Shown: positions 44,207 to 52,729 of the stretch, in pieces
How positions within the stretch are numbered: the stretch's first letter is position 1
How the letters are laid out: the number at the start of each line of letters is the position of its first letter
Source: Pelethousia sp034933245
Lineage (GTDB): Bacteria > Bacillota > Clostridia > Christensenellales > CAG-138
Length of the DNA: 64,000 bases
Direction: 5' to 3'
Assembly (NCBI GenBank): GCA_034933245.1
Contig: JAYFNX010000023.1
Location: forward strand, 43,135 to 107,134
Translations under genes and position numbers: made by a program
The notes under the pieces: generated by a model
Database searches by the model: none
What the model was told of the DNA's origin: nothing
The model's input: the letters and a program-made list of their open reading frames with translations, nothing else

Positions 44207-44986
44207 TCAGGCTTGGCCCGTGAGCATCAGGGACAAAACGGTTTGCAGCTTTGCTTCCTTGGCGATTAGGTTTGCGATCACCACGCCTTGCCGCATGATG
44301 CAGATACGGTCCGCCACTTCTAACATCTTGGGTATATCATGCGAAATGACCAGAACACCCAGGGTTTTGTCGGCGGCCGCCCGCATGGTGCTGTAGACCA
44401 GGGCCTGCTGCCGTGCGCCCAGCGCGGCTGTGGGCTCGTCCATAATCAGGGCGGAATCGGCCCAGGCTACCGCTTTCGCTACGGCCAGCGCCTGGCGTTC
44501 GCCGCCGGAAAGGGATTTTACAGGCACGGTCATGGATTTTAGGCCGATGCCCAGCTCCGCAAGGTGCTCCTTGCTGATTTGCGTCATCTTCTTGCGGTCT
44601 AAAAGCCTGAACATACGCCCGAAGAAGGTGTCCTTGATAATCTCCCGCCCCAGGAAGATATTGTAGGGGACGCTTAGATCCGGGGCCAAGGCTAAGTCCT
44701 GATAGACCACCTGGATGCCAAGCTCCTGCGCCTGTTGAATGGATTGAACCTCAATCTCCTCACCCCGGCAGAAAAGCTGACCGCTGGTTTTGGGGATCGC
44801 GCCGCAGATAATATTTGCCATGGTGGATTTGCCCGCGCCGTTGTCGCCCAGAAGGGCGGTTACTTCGCCGGCATGGACTTGCAGGGACGCTCCTTTGAGT
44901 GCGCGCAAATGCCCGTAATTTTTCACGATATCCCGCGCCTCAATGACCACATCGCCTTTTTTTATCGTAGAATCCATACTTCCCAT
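44207..44986 (-). CDS. Sugar ABC transporter ATP-binding protein, single NBD
   Basis: A 259-residue ATPase. Walker A is GDNGAGKST near 50, the signature is LSGGERQALAVA and Walker B is ALIMDEP with catalytic Glu. Ribose-type importers usually have a double-NBD ATPase of about 500 residues; this one has one NBD and must act as a homodimer, as in the FrcA-like and similar single-NBD systems. It lies between the ribulokinase-like gene and the permease. Start at 44986 with GAGAGGAG. Confidence 0.9.
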   Translation of the reverse strand: MGSMDSTIKKGDVVIEARDIVKNYGHLRALKGASLQVHAGEVTALLGDNGAGKSTMANIICGAIPKTSGQLFCRGEEIEVQSIQQAQELGIQVVYQDLALAPDLSVPYNIFLGREIIKDTFFGRMFRLLDRKKMTQISKEHLAELGIGLKSMTVPVKSLSGGERQALAVAKAVAWADSALIMDEPTAALGARQQALVYSTMRAAADKTLGVLVISHDIPKMLEVADRICIMRQGVVIANLIAKEAKLQTVLSLMLTGQA

Positions 44987-45035
44987 GCCCGATTCTCCTC
45001 TCCCGTAAGGTTTGAATATAGTTTATGTTGCTTTG

Positions 45036-46718
45036 TTATTTTATCCGGGCCACGCTGACCCGCTCTTTAATCTGGCGGAGCGTAACCATGGCATGCCGCC
45101 GTTCCTTGCCAAAGAAATCGTGCGCCATCATATAGATATCAAACAGCTCCGAATAGACGGCGTAATTTTTCTTGTTGGGCCCGTAGATACGGCTGGGCTT
45201 GCCGCAAAGCTTTTCCGTGGCCTCCATGGGGGAACTGTAGCCGCCATTTTCCGGCCCGGCCGCCACCATGCCGTACATAGCGGCGCCATAAGCTGTGGCT
45301 TGGGCAATTCCGGTCACGTGGATTTCACGGCCCAGCACATCCGCGAACACCTGCATAATAAAGCTGCTTTTGCGGGAAAGCCCACCGCAGGCGAAGAGGC
45401 TGTTTACTTGCAGGCCCAGCGTTTCCAGGCTTTCGATGATATGGCGCGTGCCGAAGGCGGTGGCTTCCACCAGCGCTCGGTAAATCTCCTCGGCGGAGGT
45501 TTGCAGCGTCATGCCCAGAATCATACCGGAAAGGTTGGCGTCGTTAAGCATGGAGCGGTTCCCGTTCCACCAATCCAAGGCTACCAGCCCGCTCTCGCCG
45601 GGCTGCAGCTTTCCGGCCCGGCTATCCATAACGCTGAAAATGCTGCGGTTATACTCATTGGCCTCATCCACACATTCTTTGGGCGCCAGATTGGAAACGA
45701 ACCAATCAAATATATCACCTACGGCCGCCTGGCCTGTTTCGTAGCCATAATAGCCCGGCAAGACGCCATCCTTCACCACACCGCAGATGCCTTCTGCCAG
45801 CACTTCCTGCTTGCTGACCATAATGTGGCAAAGGGAGGTGCCCATGGTCATCATCATGGAATTGTCTTGGGTAATCCCTACCACCGGCATGGCGGCATGG
45901 GCGTCAATGATGCAGACGGCCACGCTGGTGCCGGCCTTTAGGCCGGTACGTTCCGCCATTTCCTTTGTGAGACCGCCGGCCCGCGTGCCCACGGTACATA
46001 CGTTTTGAACCGCCTTATTGGCAATATAACGAAGGCCCGGATCCATGGAAGCGAAGAAATCTTCGCTGGGGTAGCCCGTCTGCTCGTTCCAGAAAGCTTT
46101 GTAGCCAGCCATACAGGTGCTGGTGGTCAGATTGTCCGTCAGCAGCCACACCACCCAGTTGCCTGCCTCCACAAATTTATAAGTAGCCTCGTAGATATCC
46201 GGCGCTTTGTTGTAGATTTCCATAAGCTTGGCGAAAAACCATTCGCTGGAGGAGGTTCCGCCGTAATGCTTGATGAAGTCCTCACCGCGCCGCTGCGCCG
46301 CGGCGTTGATGATGTCCGCTTCGCGTTGGGCGCCATGATGCTTCCAAAGCTTTGCCCAGCTATGGGGATTATCCCGGTATTTCTCATAGAAACAAAGGGG
46401 CACCATGGTGTCGTCCACGGGTAGGGCGGTGCAGGCCGTAAAGTCTATGCCGATGGAAATAATATCTGAGGGGTCCACATTTGCCTTGCGCCAAATGTCC
46501 GAAAGCAAGGCTTCCGTTGCATCCTTATAATTCATAGGATTCTGCAGAGCAAAGTCCGGCGGCAATTCAATATAGGTATCGGGCAAATACGTATCGATTA
46601 CCGCATCCTGGTATCCGTATACGGATGTTTCGGTCTCTTTACCGGTCTCCACATCGATCAAAACCGCCCTGGCAGATAAGGTACCAAAGTCAATTCCAAC
46701 CGAATAACGGTGTTTCAT
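45036..46718 (-). CDS. araB: FGGY-family carbohydrate kinase, ribulokinase-like
   Basis: A 560-residue kinase of the FGGY family, the length of L-ribulokinase (AraB). The N-terminal ATPase motif is GIDFGTLSARAVL; the substrate-side DFTACTALP and DAHAAMPVVG motifs and the C-terminal FACGGLSRKS nucleotide motif are intact. It phosphorylates a pentulose or similar keto-sugar. The usual partners AraA (isomerase) and AraD (epimerase) are absent in the window, so the substrate may differ from L-ribulose. It is first in the minus-strand sugar operon, with a promoter at 46983-47011. Confidence 0.88.
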   Translation of the reverse strand: MKHRYSVGIDFGTLSARAVLIDVETGKETETSVYGYQDAVIDTYLPDTYIELPPDFALQNPMNYKDATEALLSDIWRKANVDPSDIISIGIDFTACTALPVDDTMVPLCFYEKYRDNPHSWAKLWKHHGAQREADIINAAAQRRGEDFIKHYGGTSSSEWFFAKLMEIYNKAPDIYEATYKFVEAGNWVVWLLTDNLTTSTCMAGYKAFWNEQTGYPSEDFFASMDPGLRYIANKAVQNVCTVGTRAGGLTKEMAERTGLKAGTSVAVCIIDAHAAMPVVGITQDNSMMMTMGTSLCHIMVSKQEVLAEGICGVVKDGVLPGYYGYETGQAAVGDIFDWFVSNLAPKECVDEANEYNRSIFSVMDSRAGKLQPGESGLVALDWWNGNRSMLNDANLSGMILGMTLQTSAEEIYRALVEATAFGTRHIIESLETLGLQVNSLFACGGLSRKSSFIMQVFADVLGREIHVTGIAQATAYGAAMYGMVAAGPENGGYSSPMEATEKLCGKPSRIYGPNKKNYAVYSELFDIYMMAHDFFGKERRHAMVTLRQIKERVSVARIK

Positions 46719-46982
46719 ACAATATTAAAACCTCCTTGCCCAACAATTAAAGAAATATAGAAAGCGTATGATTGCAAATTCGTTTACAGAAAAGGATTGT
46801 GCGCAAGATATCGTGCAAATCTTGGGTGGCGGTACGTTCCTTAAGACTGTTCGGCCTATGGTTTGTAGTTTGTGGTTAGGTTTTTGTCGTATCTACGGAT
46901 AGGTTTGATGTTGCTTGCACGCCATGCAGGGCGGAACTAAAATTTGTAAAACGCGATGAGCGCTGCCTGAGAATATGCTAAT

Positions 46983-47011
46983 ATCATAAGAGCGAAAATG
47001 CCATATGTCAA
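46983..47011 (-). promoter_or_regulatory. Promoter of the ribulokinase/ABC sugar operon
   Basis: Minus strand: TTGACA (47011-47006) and TATGAT (46988-46983) are 17 bases apart. It directs transcription toward the kinase gene, leaving a leader of about 255 bases in which I recognise nothing else. Confidence 0.7.
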
Positions 47012-47039
47012 TTCTATTTGAAAAAGGTGTCATATGTGA
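46999..47039. promoter_or_regulatory. Two TGYCATATGTSA operator-like motifs
   Basis: TGCCATATGTCA (46999-47010) overlaps the -35 box of the kinase promoter and TGTCATATGTGA (47028-47039) lies 29 bases away. A third, TCACAAATGGCA (47164-47175, reverse orientation, one mismatch), precedes the divergent promoter. They are good candidates for the SorC-family regulator encoded at 48213. Confidence 0.5.
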
Positions 47040-47189
47040 GTAAAATTATCCATTGGAATAGAAAAAAACCGGCAAGTATGTTCGATATTAAAATAAAATC
47101 TGCGATTAAACGAATTTTCCGCCTAAAAGTCCGTCATTCACGGTAAAAAACAGATAGTAAAATTCACAAATGGCATAGAATCATCTATA

Positions 47190-47218
47190 TTGACACATAT
47201 TCCATTATGAAATATACT
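47190..47218 (+). promoter_or_regulatory. Promoter of the EamA-SorC-DUF4432 operon
   Basis: TTGACA at 47190-47195 and TATACT at 47213-47218 with a 17-base spacer. The transcript should start near 47225, after the first in-frame ATG (47207), so translation must start later, at the GTG 47288. Confidence 0.75.
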
Positions 47219-47287
47219 CATTGGCATACTGCAGAAGTGAATTTAAAACCGTGTAGAAAAATAAAAAATAGAAAGGCCAGATGCTCC

Positions 47288-48247
47288 GTGTCACAGAAAA
47301 TGAAAGGCATGCTGTATGCAGCGTTGTCCGCGTTTTTCTTCGGATGGTCCAGCGTACTAACCAAAATGATTACGGTTGGCAATGTGAGCATTCCGTCTAT
47401 TCTTTTGTTTCGGGGCGTCGTAGGAGCCTGCTTGCTCCTGCCGTTAGCCCGGCACGGCAAGCAAAGCCTGCGCCTTCCATTTTTTTATTATCCGCGGATC
47501 CTATACCTTTCTGCGTTTGGCACAGCCCTTACGCTGCTCATGCTAAATCTATCCTATATTTATATGCCTGTGGGCAGCGCCACGACCATCCATTATTTAT
47601 ATCCTGCGGTGGTCATTTTATTGGATAGCTTTATTTCCAGGCAAAAACCTGATAAACTTACCGTAACGGTCTTAATTTTATGCACCGCTAGCATTGCCTT
47701 ACTCTTTGAAGGTTTTGCACCCGGCGCCTATGTGGGCTTGCTCTTTGCGGGTATATCTGTATTTACGTGGTCCTTTCAACTCATCTATTTGGACCGCTCC
47801 TGTCTCCGGCAGGTTCCGATTTATGCTTTGGCCTTTTATCAAAGCTGTATGGTTGCGCTCATCGGGCTGGCAACGGGTATTGCCGTACCCCATACATGGG
47901 GCGCCGCGCTTGTGAACATGCCGCTGATTCTGCTCATAGGCCTTCTGAACAATGTGCTGGCCACCTTGTTTTTGCGCGCCGGCATTGAGCGGATCGGGGC
48001 GGGCATGGCAGCTGTGCTAAGCGTTTTTGAGCCCATCAGCGCCATCCTTTTTGGGGCGCTGATGCTGCGGGAAAAGCTCAGCTTCATACAGTTGCTGGTA
48101 AGCGCCATCGTGCTGATTTCCATTACCCTTCTCGTTTGGCTAAACGCCCGCAGGGAAAAGCGGCAGCCTGCGGAAAAAATATCTCTTGTTGCCCGAGAGA
48201 AAGGAGAACCATATGGATGCGGAGAGCAGAAAACAAGCCTACATTGA
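47288..48247 (+). CDS. EamA/DMT-family transporter
   Basis: A 319-residue drug/metabolite-transporter protein with ten hydrophobic helices in two EamA repeats and a polar C-terminus. I chose the GTG at 47288 because the promoter at 47190-47218 puts the earlier ATG at 47207 upstream of the transcript, and the extra residues are basic and not part of the family. An ATG four codons later is another choice. Substrates are often amino acids, nucleosides or sugar-like compounds; unknown here. It overlaps the regulator gene by 35 bases. Confidence 0.82.
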   Translation: MSQKMKGMLYAALSAFFFGWSSVLTKMITVGNVSIPSILLFRGVVGACLLLPLARHGKQSLRLPFFYYPRILYLSAFGTALTLLMLNLSYIYMPVGSATTIHYLYPAVVILLDSFISRQKPDKLTVTVLILCTASIALLFEGFAPGAYVGLLFAGISVFTWSFQLIYLDRSCLRQVPIYALAFYQSCMVALIGLATGIAVPHTWGAALVNMPLILLIGLLNNVLATLFLRAGIERIGAGMAAVLSVFEPISAILFGALMLREKLSFIQLLVSAIVLISITLLVWLNARREKRQPAEKISLVAREKGEPYGCGEQKTSLH

Positions 48248-49178
48248 CGTAGCCAAACGGTACTATATCAACGACGAATCCCAGGAAGATATCGCCCGCT
48301 CCACCGGCATGAGCCGTTCAAACGTTTCCCGCATTTTAAAAAAATGCGTGGAAGATGGCGTTGTGGAGATTACCGTGCATGATGTGATATCGGAAAAGCC
48401 GCTTTCCGCCCGTAAATTGCAGCTCATGTTTGGGCTGAAAAATGTGATTATCGTGCCCAACGGGTCTTCCGCAAATAGCCTGAGCCGCAACATAGGCGAG
48501 CGGCTGGCGATGTACCTCGGTTCTATCCTGAAGGATAATATGCTGGTGGGGGTTTCCCGGGGAAGGGCTTGCTATTATACGGGCAGGTGCCTGTCCAACA
48601 AAAGAAACATTCGGGCGGATGTAATTCAGCTTCAGGGTTCCGTGAGCTCGCTCACCAGCACAGATGAAGGCAGCCTGTTGGTTTCGCTTTATGCGTCCAA
48701 GTTAAACGGCAAAGGCTATATTATGAACGCGCCGTTGATGGTCAAATCCAAACGCACAAGGGAAGACTTGGTGAACGGCGATATGCTCAAGCCTGTAATG
48801 AAGAAGTTTTTAGAGCTGGACATAGCGATTTTTGAAATTGAGCACCCCCGCTTGCATGTAAGCGATTATTCGAAGCAGGAATGGCTTTCCCGCGCCGATA
48901 TTTTGCAGCTTACCGAGGTCGGCGTGGTAGCCAGCGTATGCGGGCATTATTTTAATGAAAACGGCGTTTCCTGCAGCGTGGGCATCAATGACCGCGTCAT
49001 CGCCATCTCGCCTAATCTGCTGCGTTCCATCAACTATTCCATCGGCATTGCGGCGGGTAAGCATTCCCTGGCTTCCACCCTCAGCATTCTAAAAAGCGGG
49101 TTGGTAAATGTGCTGGTGGTGGATGAGGACTTGGCCGCACGCCTGGAACTTTCCCAGCCCGATATACAGGTGATTTAG
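48213..49178 (+). CDS. SorC-family sugar-responsive regulator
   Basis: A 321-residue regulator. An N-terminal helix-turn-helix (about 22-45: QEDIARSTGMSRSNVSRIL) is followed by a SorC-type sugar-phosphate-binding domain that ends with the family's late NVLVVDEDLA segment. The ATG at 48213 follows AAAGGAG. It is encoded within the EamA operon and is likely to bind the TGYCATWTGTSA motifs in the divergent promoter region, responding to a phosphorylated sugar made by the ribulokinase-like kinase. Confidence 0.9.
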   Translation: MDAESRKQAYIDVAKRYYINDESQEDIARSTGMSRSNVSRILKKCVEDGVVEITVHDVISEKPLSARKLQLMFGLKNVIIVPNGSSANSLSRNIGERLAMYLGSILKDNMLVGVSRGRACYYTGRCLSNKRNIRADVIQLQGSVSSLTSTDEGSLLVSLYASKLNGKGYIMNAPLMVKSKRTREDLVNGDMLKPVMKKFLELDIAIFEIEHPRLHVSDYSKQEWLSRADILQLTEVGVVASVCGHYFNENGVSCSVGINDRVIAISPNLLRSINYSIGIAAGKHSLASTLSILKSGLVNVLVVDEDLAARLELSQPDIQVI

Positions 49179-49229
49179 ACGGCTCTCCCGGCCCGACGGC
49201 CCGCTTATGAAATAAGGAGGGAGTCCATT

Positions 49230-50324
49230 TTGGAAGAACAAATCATGTATTTGCGCCCGGCTTATTTTGCGGAGAAAGAGCGGGTTCTGCTGGAAAAAGG
49301 AGAGCTGTGTATCAGCCTTTTCCGTTACGATTCCGGCGTATGCGCCGTACGGGTGCGAAACAAGGCAGGAAATTTTATAGTACTGCCCTATCAAGGCCAA
49401 CAAATTTGGCGCATGGAATTTTGGGGGCACCCTCTTACCATGCGCTCCCAGTTTGAAGAGCCTTGTATTACCACGGATTTTCGCAGTAACTACGGCATGT
49501 TTTTGTTGCATTGCGGCCTTACGGCCATGGGAAATCCGGCGCCCGGGGATTCCCATCCCCAGCATGGCGAATTGCCATTTGCGCCTTTTCAAAATGCGTT
49601 CCTCCTATCCGGTTCCGATGCAGGCGGGGAATATGTGGCTGTAGGTGGCATGTACGAACATGCCCGTTGCTTCCGGGTTCACTATACCTTTCAACCCGTA
49701 TATAAACTCTATGCCGGCGCGTCAACCATACGGATCGAAGTGTCCTTTACCAACCTGCGGGATGATCCTCTGGAATATTTCTATATGTGCCATATCAACC
49801 ATCGGCCTGTAGACGGTGCGCGCCTGGTTTGTTCTGCGGAGGATGGCCTTGTCCGCCATCATTATGCGCCGTCGGCCCGCCTTTCTACCGAAAAACGGGC
49901 TGCTTACGACGCGTTTTTTAAGAGGATCTCCCAAGATCCCGGCCTGCAGAACCGGTTGGATCGGAAAACGCAGATGTATGAGCCGGAGATTTGCTCCACG
50001 GTGACCTACCGGCATGATGAACGGAAGCAGACCCATACCCTGCAGATTTTGCCGGACGGCTATGCCTGCTATGTGCGGCATGACCCTACCCTGTTGCCCA
50101 TTGGCCTTAGATGGATTGCCCGTACCTGTGCCGAGGACGCCATGGGCATGGTGTTGCCTGCTACGGCGGAGCATCTGGGATATCTGTATTGCAAGGAACA
50201 CCATTTTGAACGGTATCTGGCGCCGCATGAGACTATGCGTTACGAGATCGAAACGGGTTTGCTGGCGCCGCCAGCCGTGCGCGCCGTGGAAGAAAAGATT
50301 GCAAGGATCATGGCGGGATCTTAA
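49230..50324 (+). CDS. Aldose-1-epimerase-like protein, DUF4432 family
   Basis: A 364-residue beta-sandwich protein of the galactose-mutarotase/DUF4432 group. It begins at TTG 49230 after AAGGAGGG. I see a FRSNYGMFLLHCGL region near 90, an HPQHGELP motif (about 112-119) like the catalytic-His loop of mutarotases, and MCHINHRP near 190 (a second His-containing loop). DUF4432 proteins bind or interconvert sugar anomers or act on sugar lactones. It is last in the operon with the EamA permease and SorC regulator, so its ligand is probably the cluster's sugar. Confidence 0.82.
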   Translation: MEEQIMYLRPAYFAEKERVLLEKGELCISLFRYDSGVCAVRVRNKAGNFIVLPYQGQQIWRMEFWGHPLTMRSQFEEPCITTDFRSNYGMFLLHCGLTAMGNPAPGDSHPQHGELPFAPFQNAFLLSGSDAGGEYVAVGGMYEHARCFRVHYTFQPVYKLYAGASTIRIEVSFTNLRDDPLEYFYMCHINHRPVDGARLVCSAEDGLVRHHYAPSARLSTEKRAAYDAFFKRISQDPGLQNRLDRKTQMYEPEICSTVTYRHDERKQTHTLQILPDGYACYVRHDPTLLPIGLRWIARTCAEDAMGMVLPATAEHLGYLYCKEHHFERYLAPHETMRYEIETGLLAPPAVRAVEEKIARIMAGS

Positions 50325-50385
50325 GCGGATAGGTTCAACATAAAGATACGATTAGAATAAGGAAAACCCCAAGGCCGCTCGTATA

Positions 50386-50434
50386 CGTCCTCCATCGTTA
50401 GACGGAATGATCTTCTGGATAACGATGGGGGGCG
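50386..50434 (+). terminator. Long hairpin after DUF4432 gene
   Basis: A 15-bp stem with two G-T pairs (50386-50400/50420-50434) and a 19-base loop, followed by TTTGCT. It is probably the operon terminator. The next stretch (50435-50645) has no gene I can support. Confidence 0.55.
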
Positions 50435-50645
50435 TTTGCTAAGGAAACAAAAGAACCAGAAAAAGATCCGCACGGAAATTTATGCCTGCCGTCCTGGGAA
50501 ATGGCTCGCTCCGGTATCCCCTTGGCGAGAGGGAAATTCCAAAAACGCAGCGGCCGTCGGACGATCCCGCTGTGTGTATAGCAGGCCTTTCTCAGTATGC
50601 AGCGGCTTTACGGATGGTTACGGATAAACTGAACAGATATAACTA

Positions 50646-50674
50646 TTGACAATAATTTTAAACGATGGTATCAT
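50646..50674 (+). promoter_or_regulatory. Promoter of the methionine-rich mini-gene
   Basis: TTGACA at 50646-50651, a 17-base spacer and TATCAT at 50669-50674. It is followed by the palindrome at 50692 and by an open frame. Confidence 0.7.
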
Positions 50675-50691
50675 CCTAACTATATTTTTTT

Positions 50692-50706
50692 GGTATATTA
50701 TATACC
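50692..50706. promoter_or_regulatory. Palindromic operator candidate
   Basis: GGTATATTATATACC, a 15-base palindrome apart from its central base, lies about 12 bases after the predicted transcript start of the mini-gene. It is placed as a repressor site. Confidence 0.5.
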
Positions 50707-50732
50707 GGCGAAGAGGGAAAGGGGGTAGCACA

Positions 50733-50903
50733 ATGCATCTGGCGGATTGCCGCAGCATTATGATGATGAACAAGATGTGCATGGACATGTTGATGCCTGT
50801 TTCCATGATGCTTCTTGCTGCCTCGGTATATGTGCTGCTCGCTCAATCTATGCTGGTGAACCTCTGGGTTTTGGATGAACGAATGCGCCTCTTGGCGCAT
50901 TAA
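50733..50903 (+). CDS. Methionine-rich small membrane peptide (56 residues)
   Basis: A 56-residue product with twelve methionines, two cysteines and one hydrophobic segment (about residues 22-42). Upstream are a complete promoter, a palindromic operator candidate and an AAAGGGGGT ribosome site 9 bases before the ATG; a hairpin terminator follows. This makes a whole transcription unit for one small protein. The Met/Cys-rich N-terminus suggests metal (for example copper) or redox contact; the frame could equally be a membrane toxin or a regulatory peptide. It is not recognised as any known family. Confidence 0.6.
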   Translation: MHLADCRSIMMMNKMCMDMLMPVSMMLLAASVYVLLAQSMLVNLWVLDERMRLLAH

Positions 50904-50925
50904 CATCAGCAAAGGAACGTAGAAA

Positions 50926-50954
50926 GCGGGAAGCCATAGGTCCCCGCCTTTTTT
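50926..50954 (+). terminator. Terminator of the mini-gene
   Basis: A five-base GCGGG/CCCGC stem followed by TTTTTT. It closes a transcript of about 270 bases. Confidence 0.7.
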
Positions 50955-50998
50955 ATTATAACGGCCAGAGAGAATGAACAGGGAGGAAGCGCAATCAT

Positions 50999-52042
50999 AT
51001 GATTTTGCTTAAACAGGTTTCCAAGACCTTTCGCACGGAGACGGGCGATATCGATGCAATACGGGATATTTCCCTCCGCATTGCGGACGGCAGCGTTTTT
51101 GGTATTATCGGCTTTTCCGGCGCAGGAAAATCCACGTTGGTGCGGTGCATCAACCTTTTGGAAAAGCCAAATAGCGGTTCCGTATACGTAGATGGCTTGG
51201 AAATGACCGCACTTATGCCCAAAGAGCTTCGCAAAGCCAGGAAACAGATTGGCATGATCTTTCAGCATTTCAATCTTATGCGCAACCGTACCGTGTTCGG
51301 CAATGTGGCCTATCCGCTTTGGCGCAGCGGGCTGACAAAGCAGGAGATTGCTTGCAAGGTTCGTGGCTTATTGGAGCTTGTGGATATTGCGGAAAAAGAG
51401 AACGCCTATCCAAGCCAGCTTTCAGGCGGCCAGAAGCAGCGGGTGGCCATTGCACGGGCGCTGGCCAACGACCCCAAGGTTTTGCTTTGCGACGAAGCCA
51501 CCAGTGCGCTGGACCCCCAGACCACGGATTCCATTCTCCAGCTTTTAAAAAAACTCAACAATCAGCTTGGCCTCACGGTGGTCGTCATTACCCATGAGAT
51601 GGCGGTTATTAAAGAAATCTGCGACCGGGTGGCCGTAATGGAAAACGGGCGCATCGTGGAGGAAGGGGAGGTGTGCGCCATCTTCTCCGATTCCAAAGAG
51701 GTGGTAACCCGTGACTTTATCCGTACCACTTCCAATCTGCATAAGGTAGATGCCTTGCTGGCCTCGGATGACCCGGTTGTTAAGCTCAAACCGGGAGAGG
51801 TGATGCTAAGGCTTTCCTACAAGGAAAGCAACGTATCCGAGCCGCTTATCTCAACCGTATCCCACCGTTTCGGCGTGTACCTGAACATTATCTTCGCGGA
51901 TATCGAGCTGGTGCAGGGCCATATTATAGGCGGCACGGTGGCCGTCCTCAGCGGGGAGCAAAGGCAAATTACCCAGGCTTTGGATTATTTGAAGGAAAAG
52001 AATGTAGGCGTGGAGGTGCTGAAGGATGCTAGAACTGCTTAA
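50999..52042 (+). CDS. metN: Methionine ABC transporter ATP-binding protein
   Basis: A 347-residue ATPase. Walker A is GFSGAGKST near 38-46, the signature is LSGGQKQR and Walker B is VLLCDEA with catalytic Glu. A C-terminal NIL domain (about 265-347) is present; in MetN it binds L-methionine and inhibits transport when the pool is high. The ATG at 50999 has GGAGGAAG upstream. It overlaps the permease by 17 bases and starts a six-gene operon. Confidence 0.94.
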   Translation: MILLKQVSKTFRTETGDIDAIRDISLRIADGSVFGIIGFSGAGKSTLVRCINLLEKPNSGSVYVDGLEMTALMPKELRKARKQIGMIFQHFNLMRNRTVFGNVAYPLWRSGLTKQEIACKVRGLLELVDIAEKENAYPSQLSGGQKQRVAIARALANDPKVLLCDEATSALDPQTTDSILQLLKKLNNQLGLTVVVITHEMAVIKEICDRVAVMENGRIVEEGEVCAIFSDSKEVVTRDFIRTTSNLHKVDALLASDDPVVKLKPGEVMLRLSYKESNVSEPLISTVSHRFGVYLNIIFADIELVQGHIIGGTVAVLSGEQRQITQALDYLKEKNVGVEVLKDARTA

Positions 52043-52706
52043 CAAGCTGATCCCAAACGTGCTCAACAAGCTGCCGGATTTTGGGCAGGCGATTGTGGAC
52101 ACGCTGGTTATGGTGGGGTGGTCCGGCGCCATCTCCTTTCTTCTCGGGCTGTTTTTTGGCCTGGTACTCACGGTAACGAAGCCGGGAGGGATCCTGGGGA
52201 ATAGCCTGGCGCATCAGCTGCTGGACAAAACCATCAACTTCCTGCGTTCTATCCCTTTCATTATTCTTCTGGCCGCGCTTATGCCCTTATCCAGACTGAT
52301 AGCGGGCACGGCCATTGGCGTAAAGGGCGCCATCGTCCCCCTGGTATTTGGCACGGTGCCCTTCTTCTCCCGCCAGATCGAAAGCGCGCTGGCCGAGGTG
52401 GATCCGGGCCTGATAGAGGCTGCGGAATCCATGGGCGCAAGCCCGGCTGAGATCATCTTCCGCGTGTATCTGTGGGAAAGCGTGGCGGGCATAGCAAGGG
52501 CCACCACCATCACGGCCATCAGCCTTGTGGGCCTCACGGCTATGGCAGGCGTGGTTGGAGCAGGCGGCTTAGGGGATTTCGCCATCCGTTACGGCCATGA
52601 CCGCAACCAGGTGGACACCACATATGTAACCGTGCTTGTGCTGGTGATCCTGGTTAGCGTGATGCAGATCATCGGCAACCGGATCGCCAAAAAAAGTACC
52701 CATTGA
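52026..52706 (+). CDS. metI: Methionine ABC transporter permease
   Basis: A 226-residue permease with about five helices in the BPD_transp_1 fold and the EAA-type loop around AAESMGASPAEI near 140. It forms the MetI dimer in the membrane. The start overlaps the ATPase gene by 17 bases, and the next gene lies 23 bases downstream, so these genes are probably one transcript. Confidence 0.93.
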   Translation: MLELLNKLIPNVLNKLPDFGQAIVDTLVMVGWSGAISFLLGLFFGLVLTVTKPGGILGNSLAHQLLDKTINFLRSIPFIILLAALMPLSRLIAGTAIGVKGAIVPLVFGTVPFFSRQIESALAEVDPGLIEAAESMGASPAEIIFRVYLWESVAGIARATTITAISLVGLTAMAGVVGAGGLGDFAIRYGHDRNQVDTTYVTVLVLVILVSVMQIIGNRIAKKSTH

Positions 52707-52729
52707 GTTGTATTTGGAGGCAAGGATTC

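Noticed and set aside
47207..47287. ATG at 47207 as the EamA start
   Set aside because: It lies inside a clear promoter, so it would not be transcribed; the added residues are not part of the family.
50435..50645. Cobalamin or similar riboswitch
   Set aside because: Conserved boxes could not be lined up on either strand, and the downstream genes do not match the usual targets.
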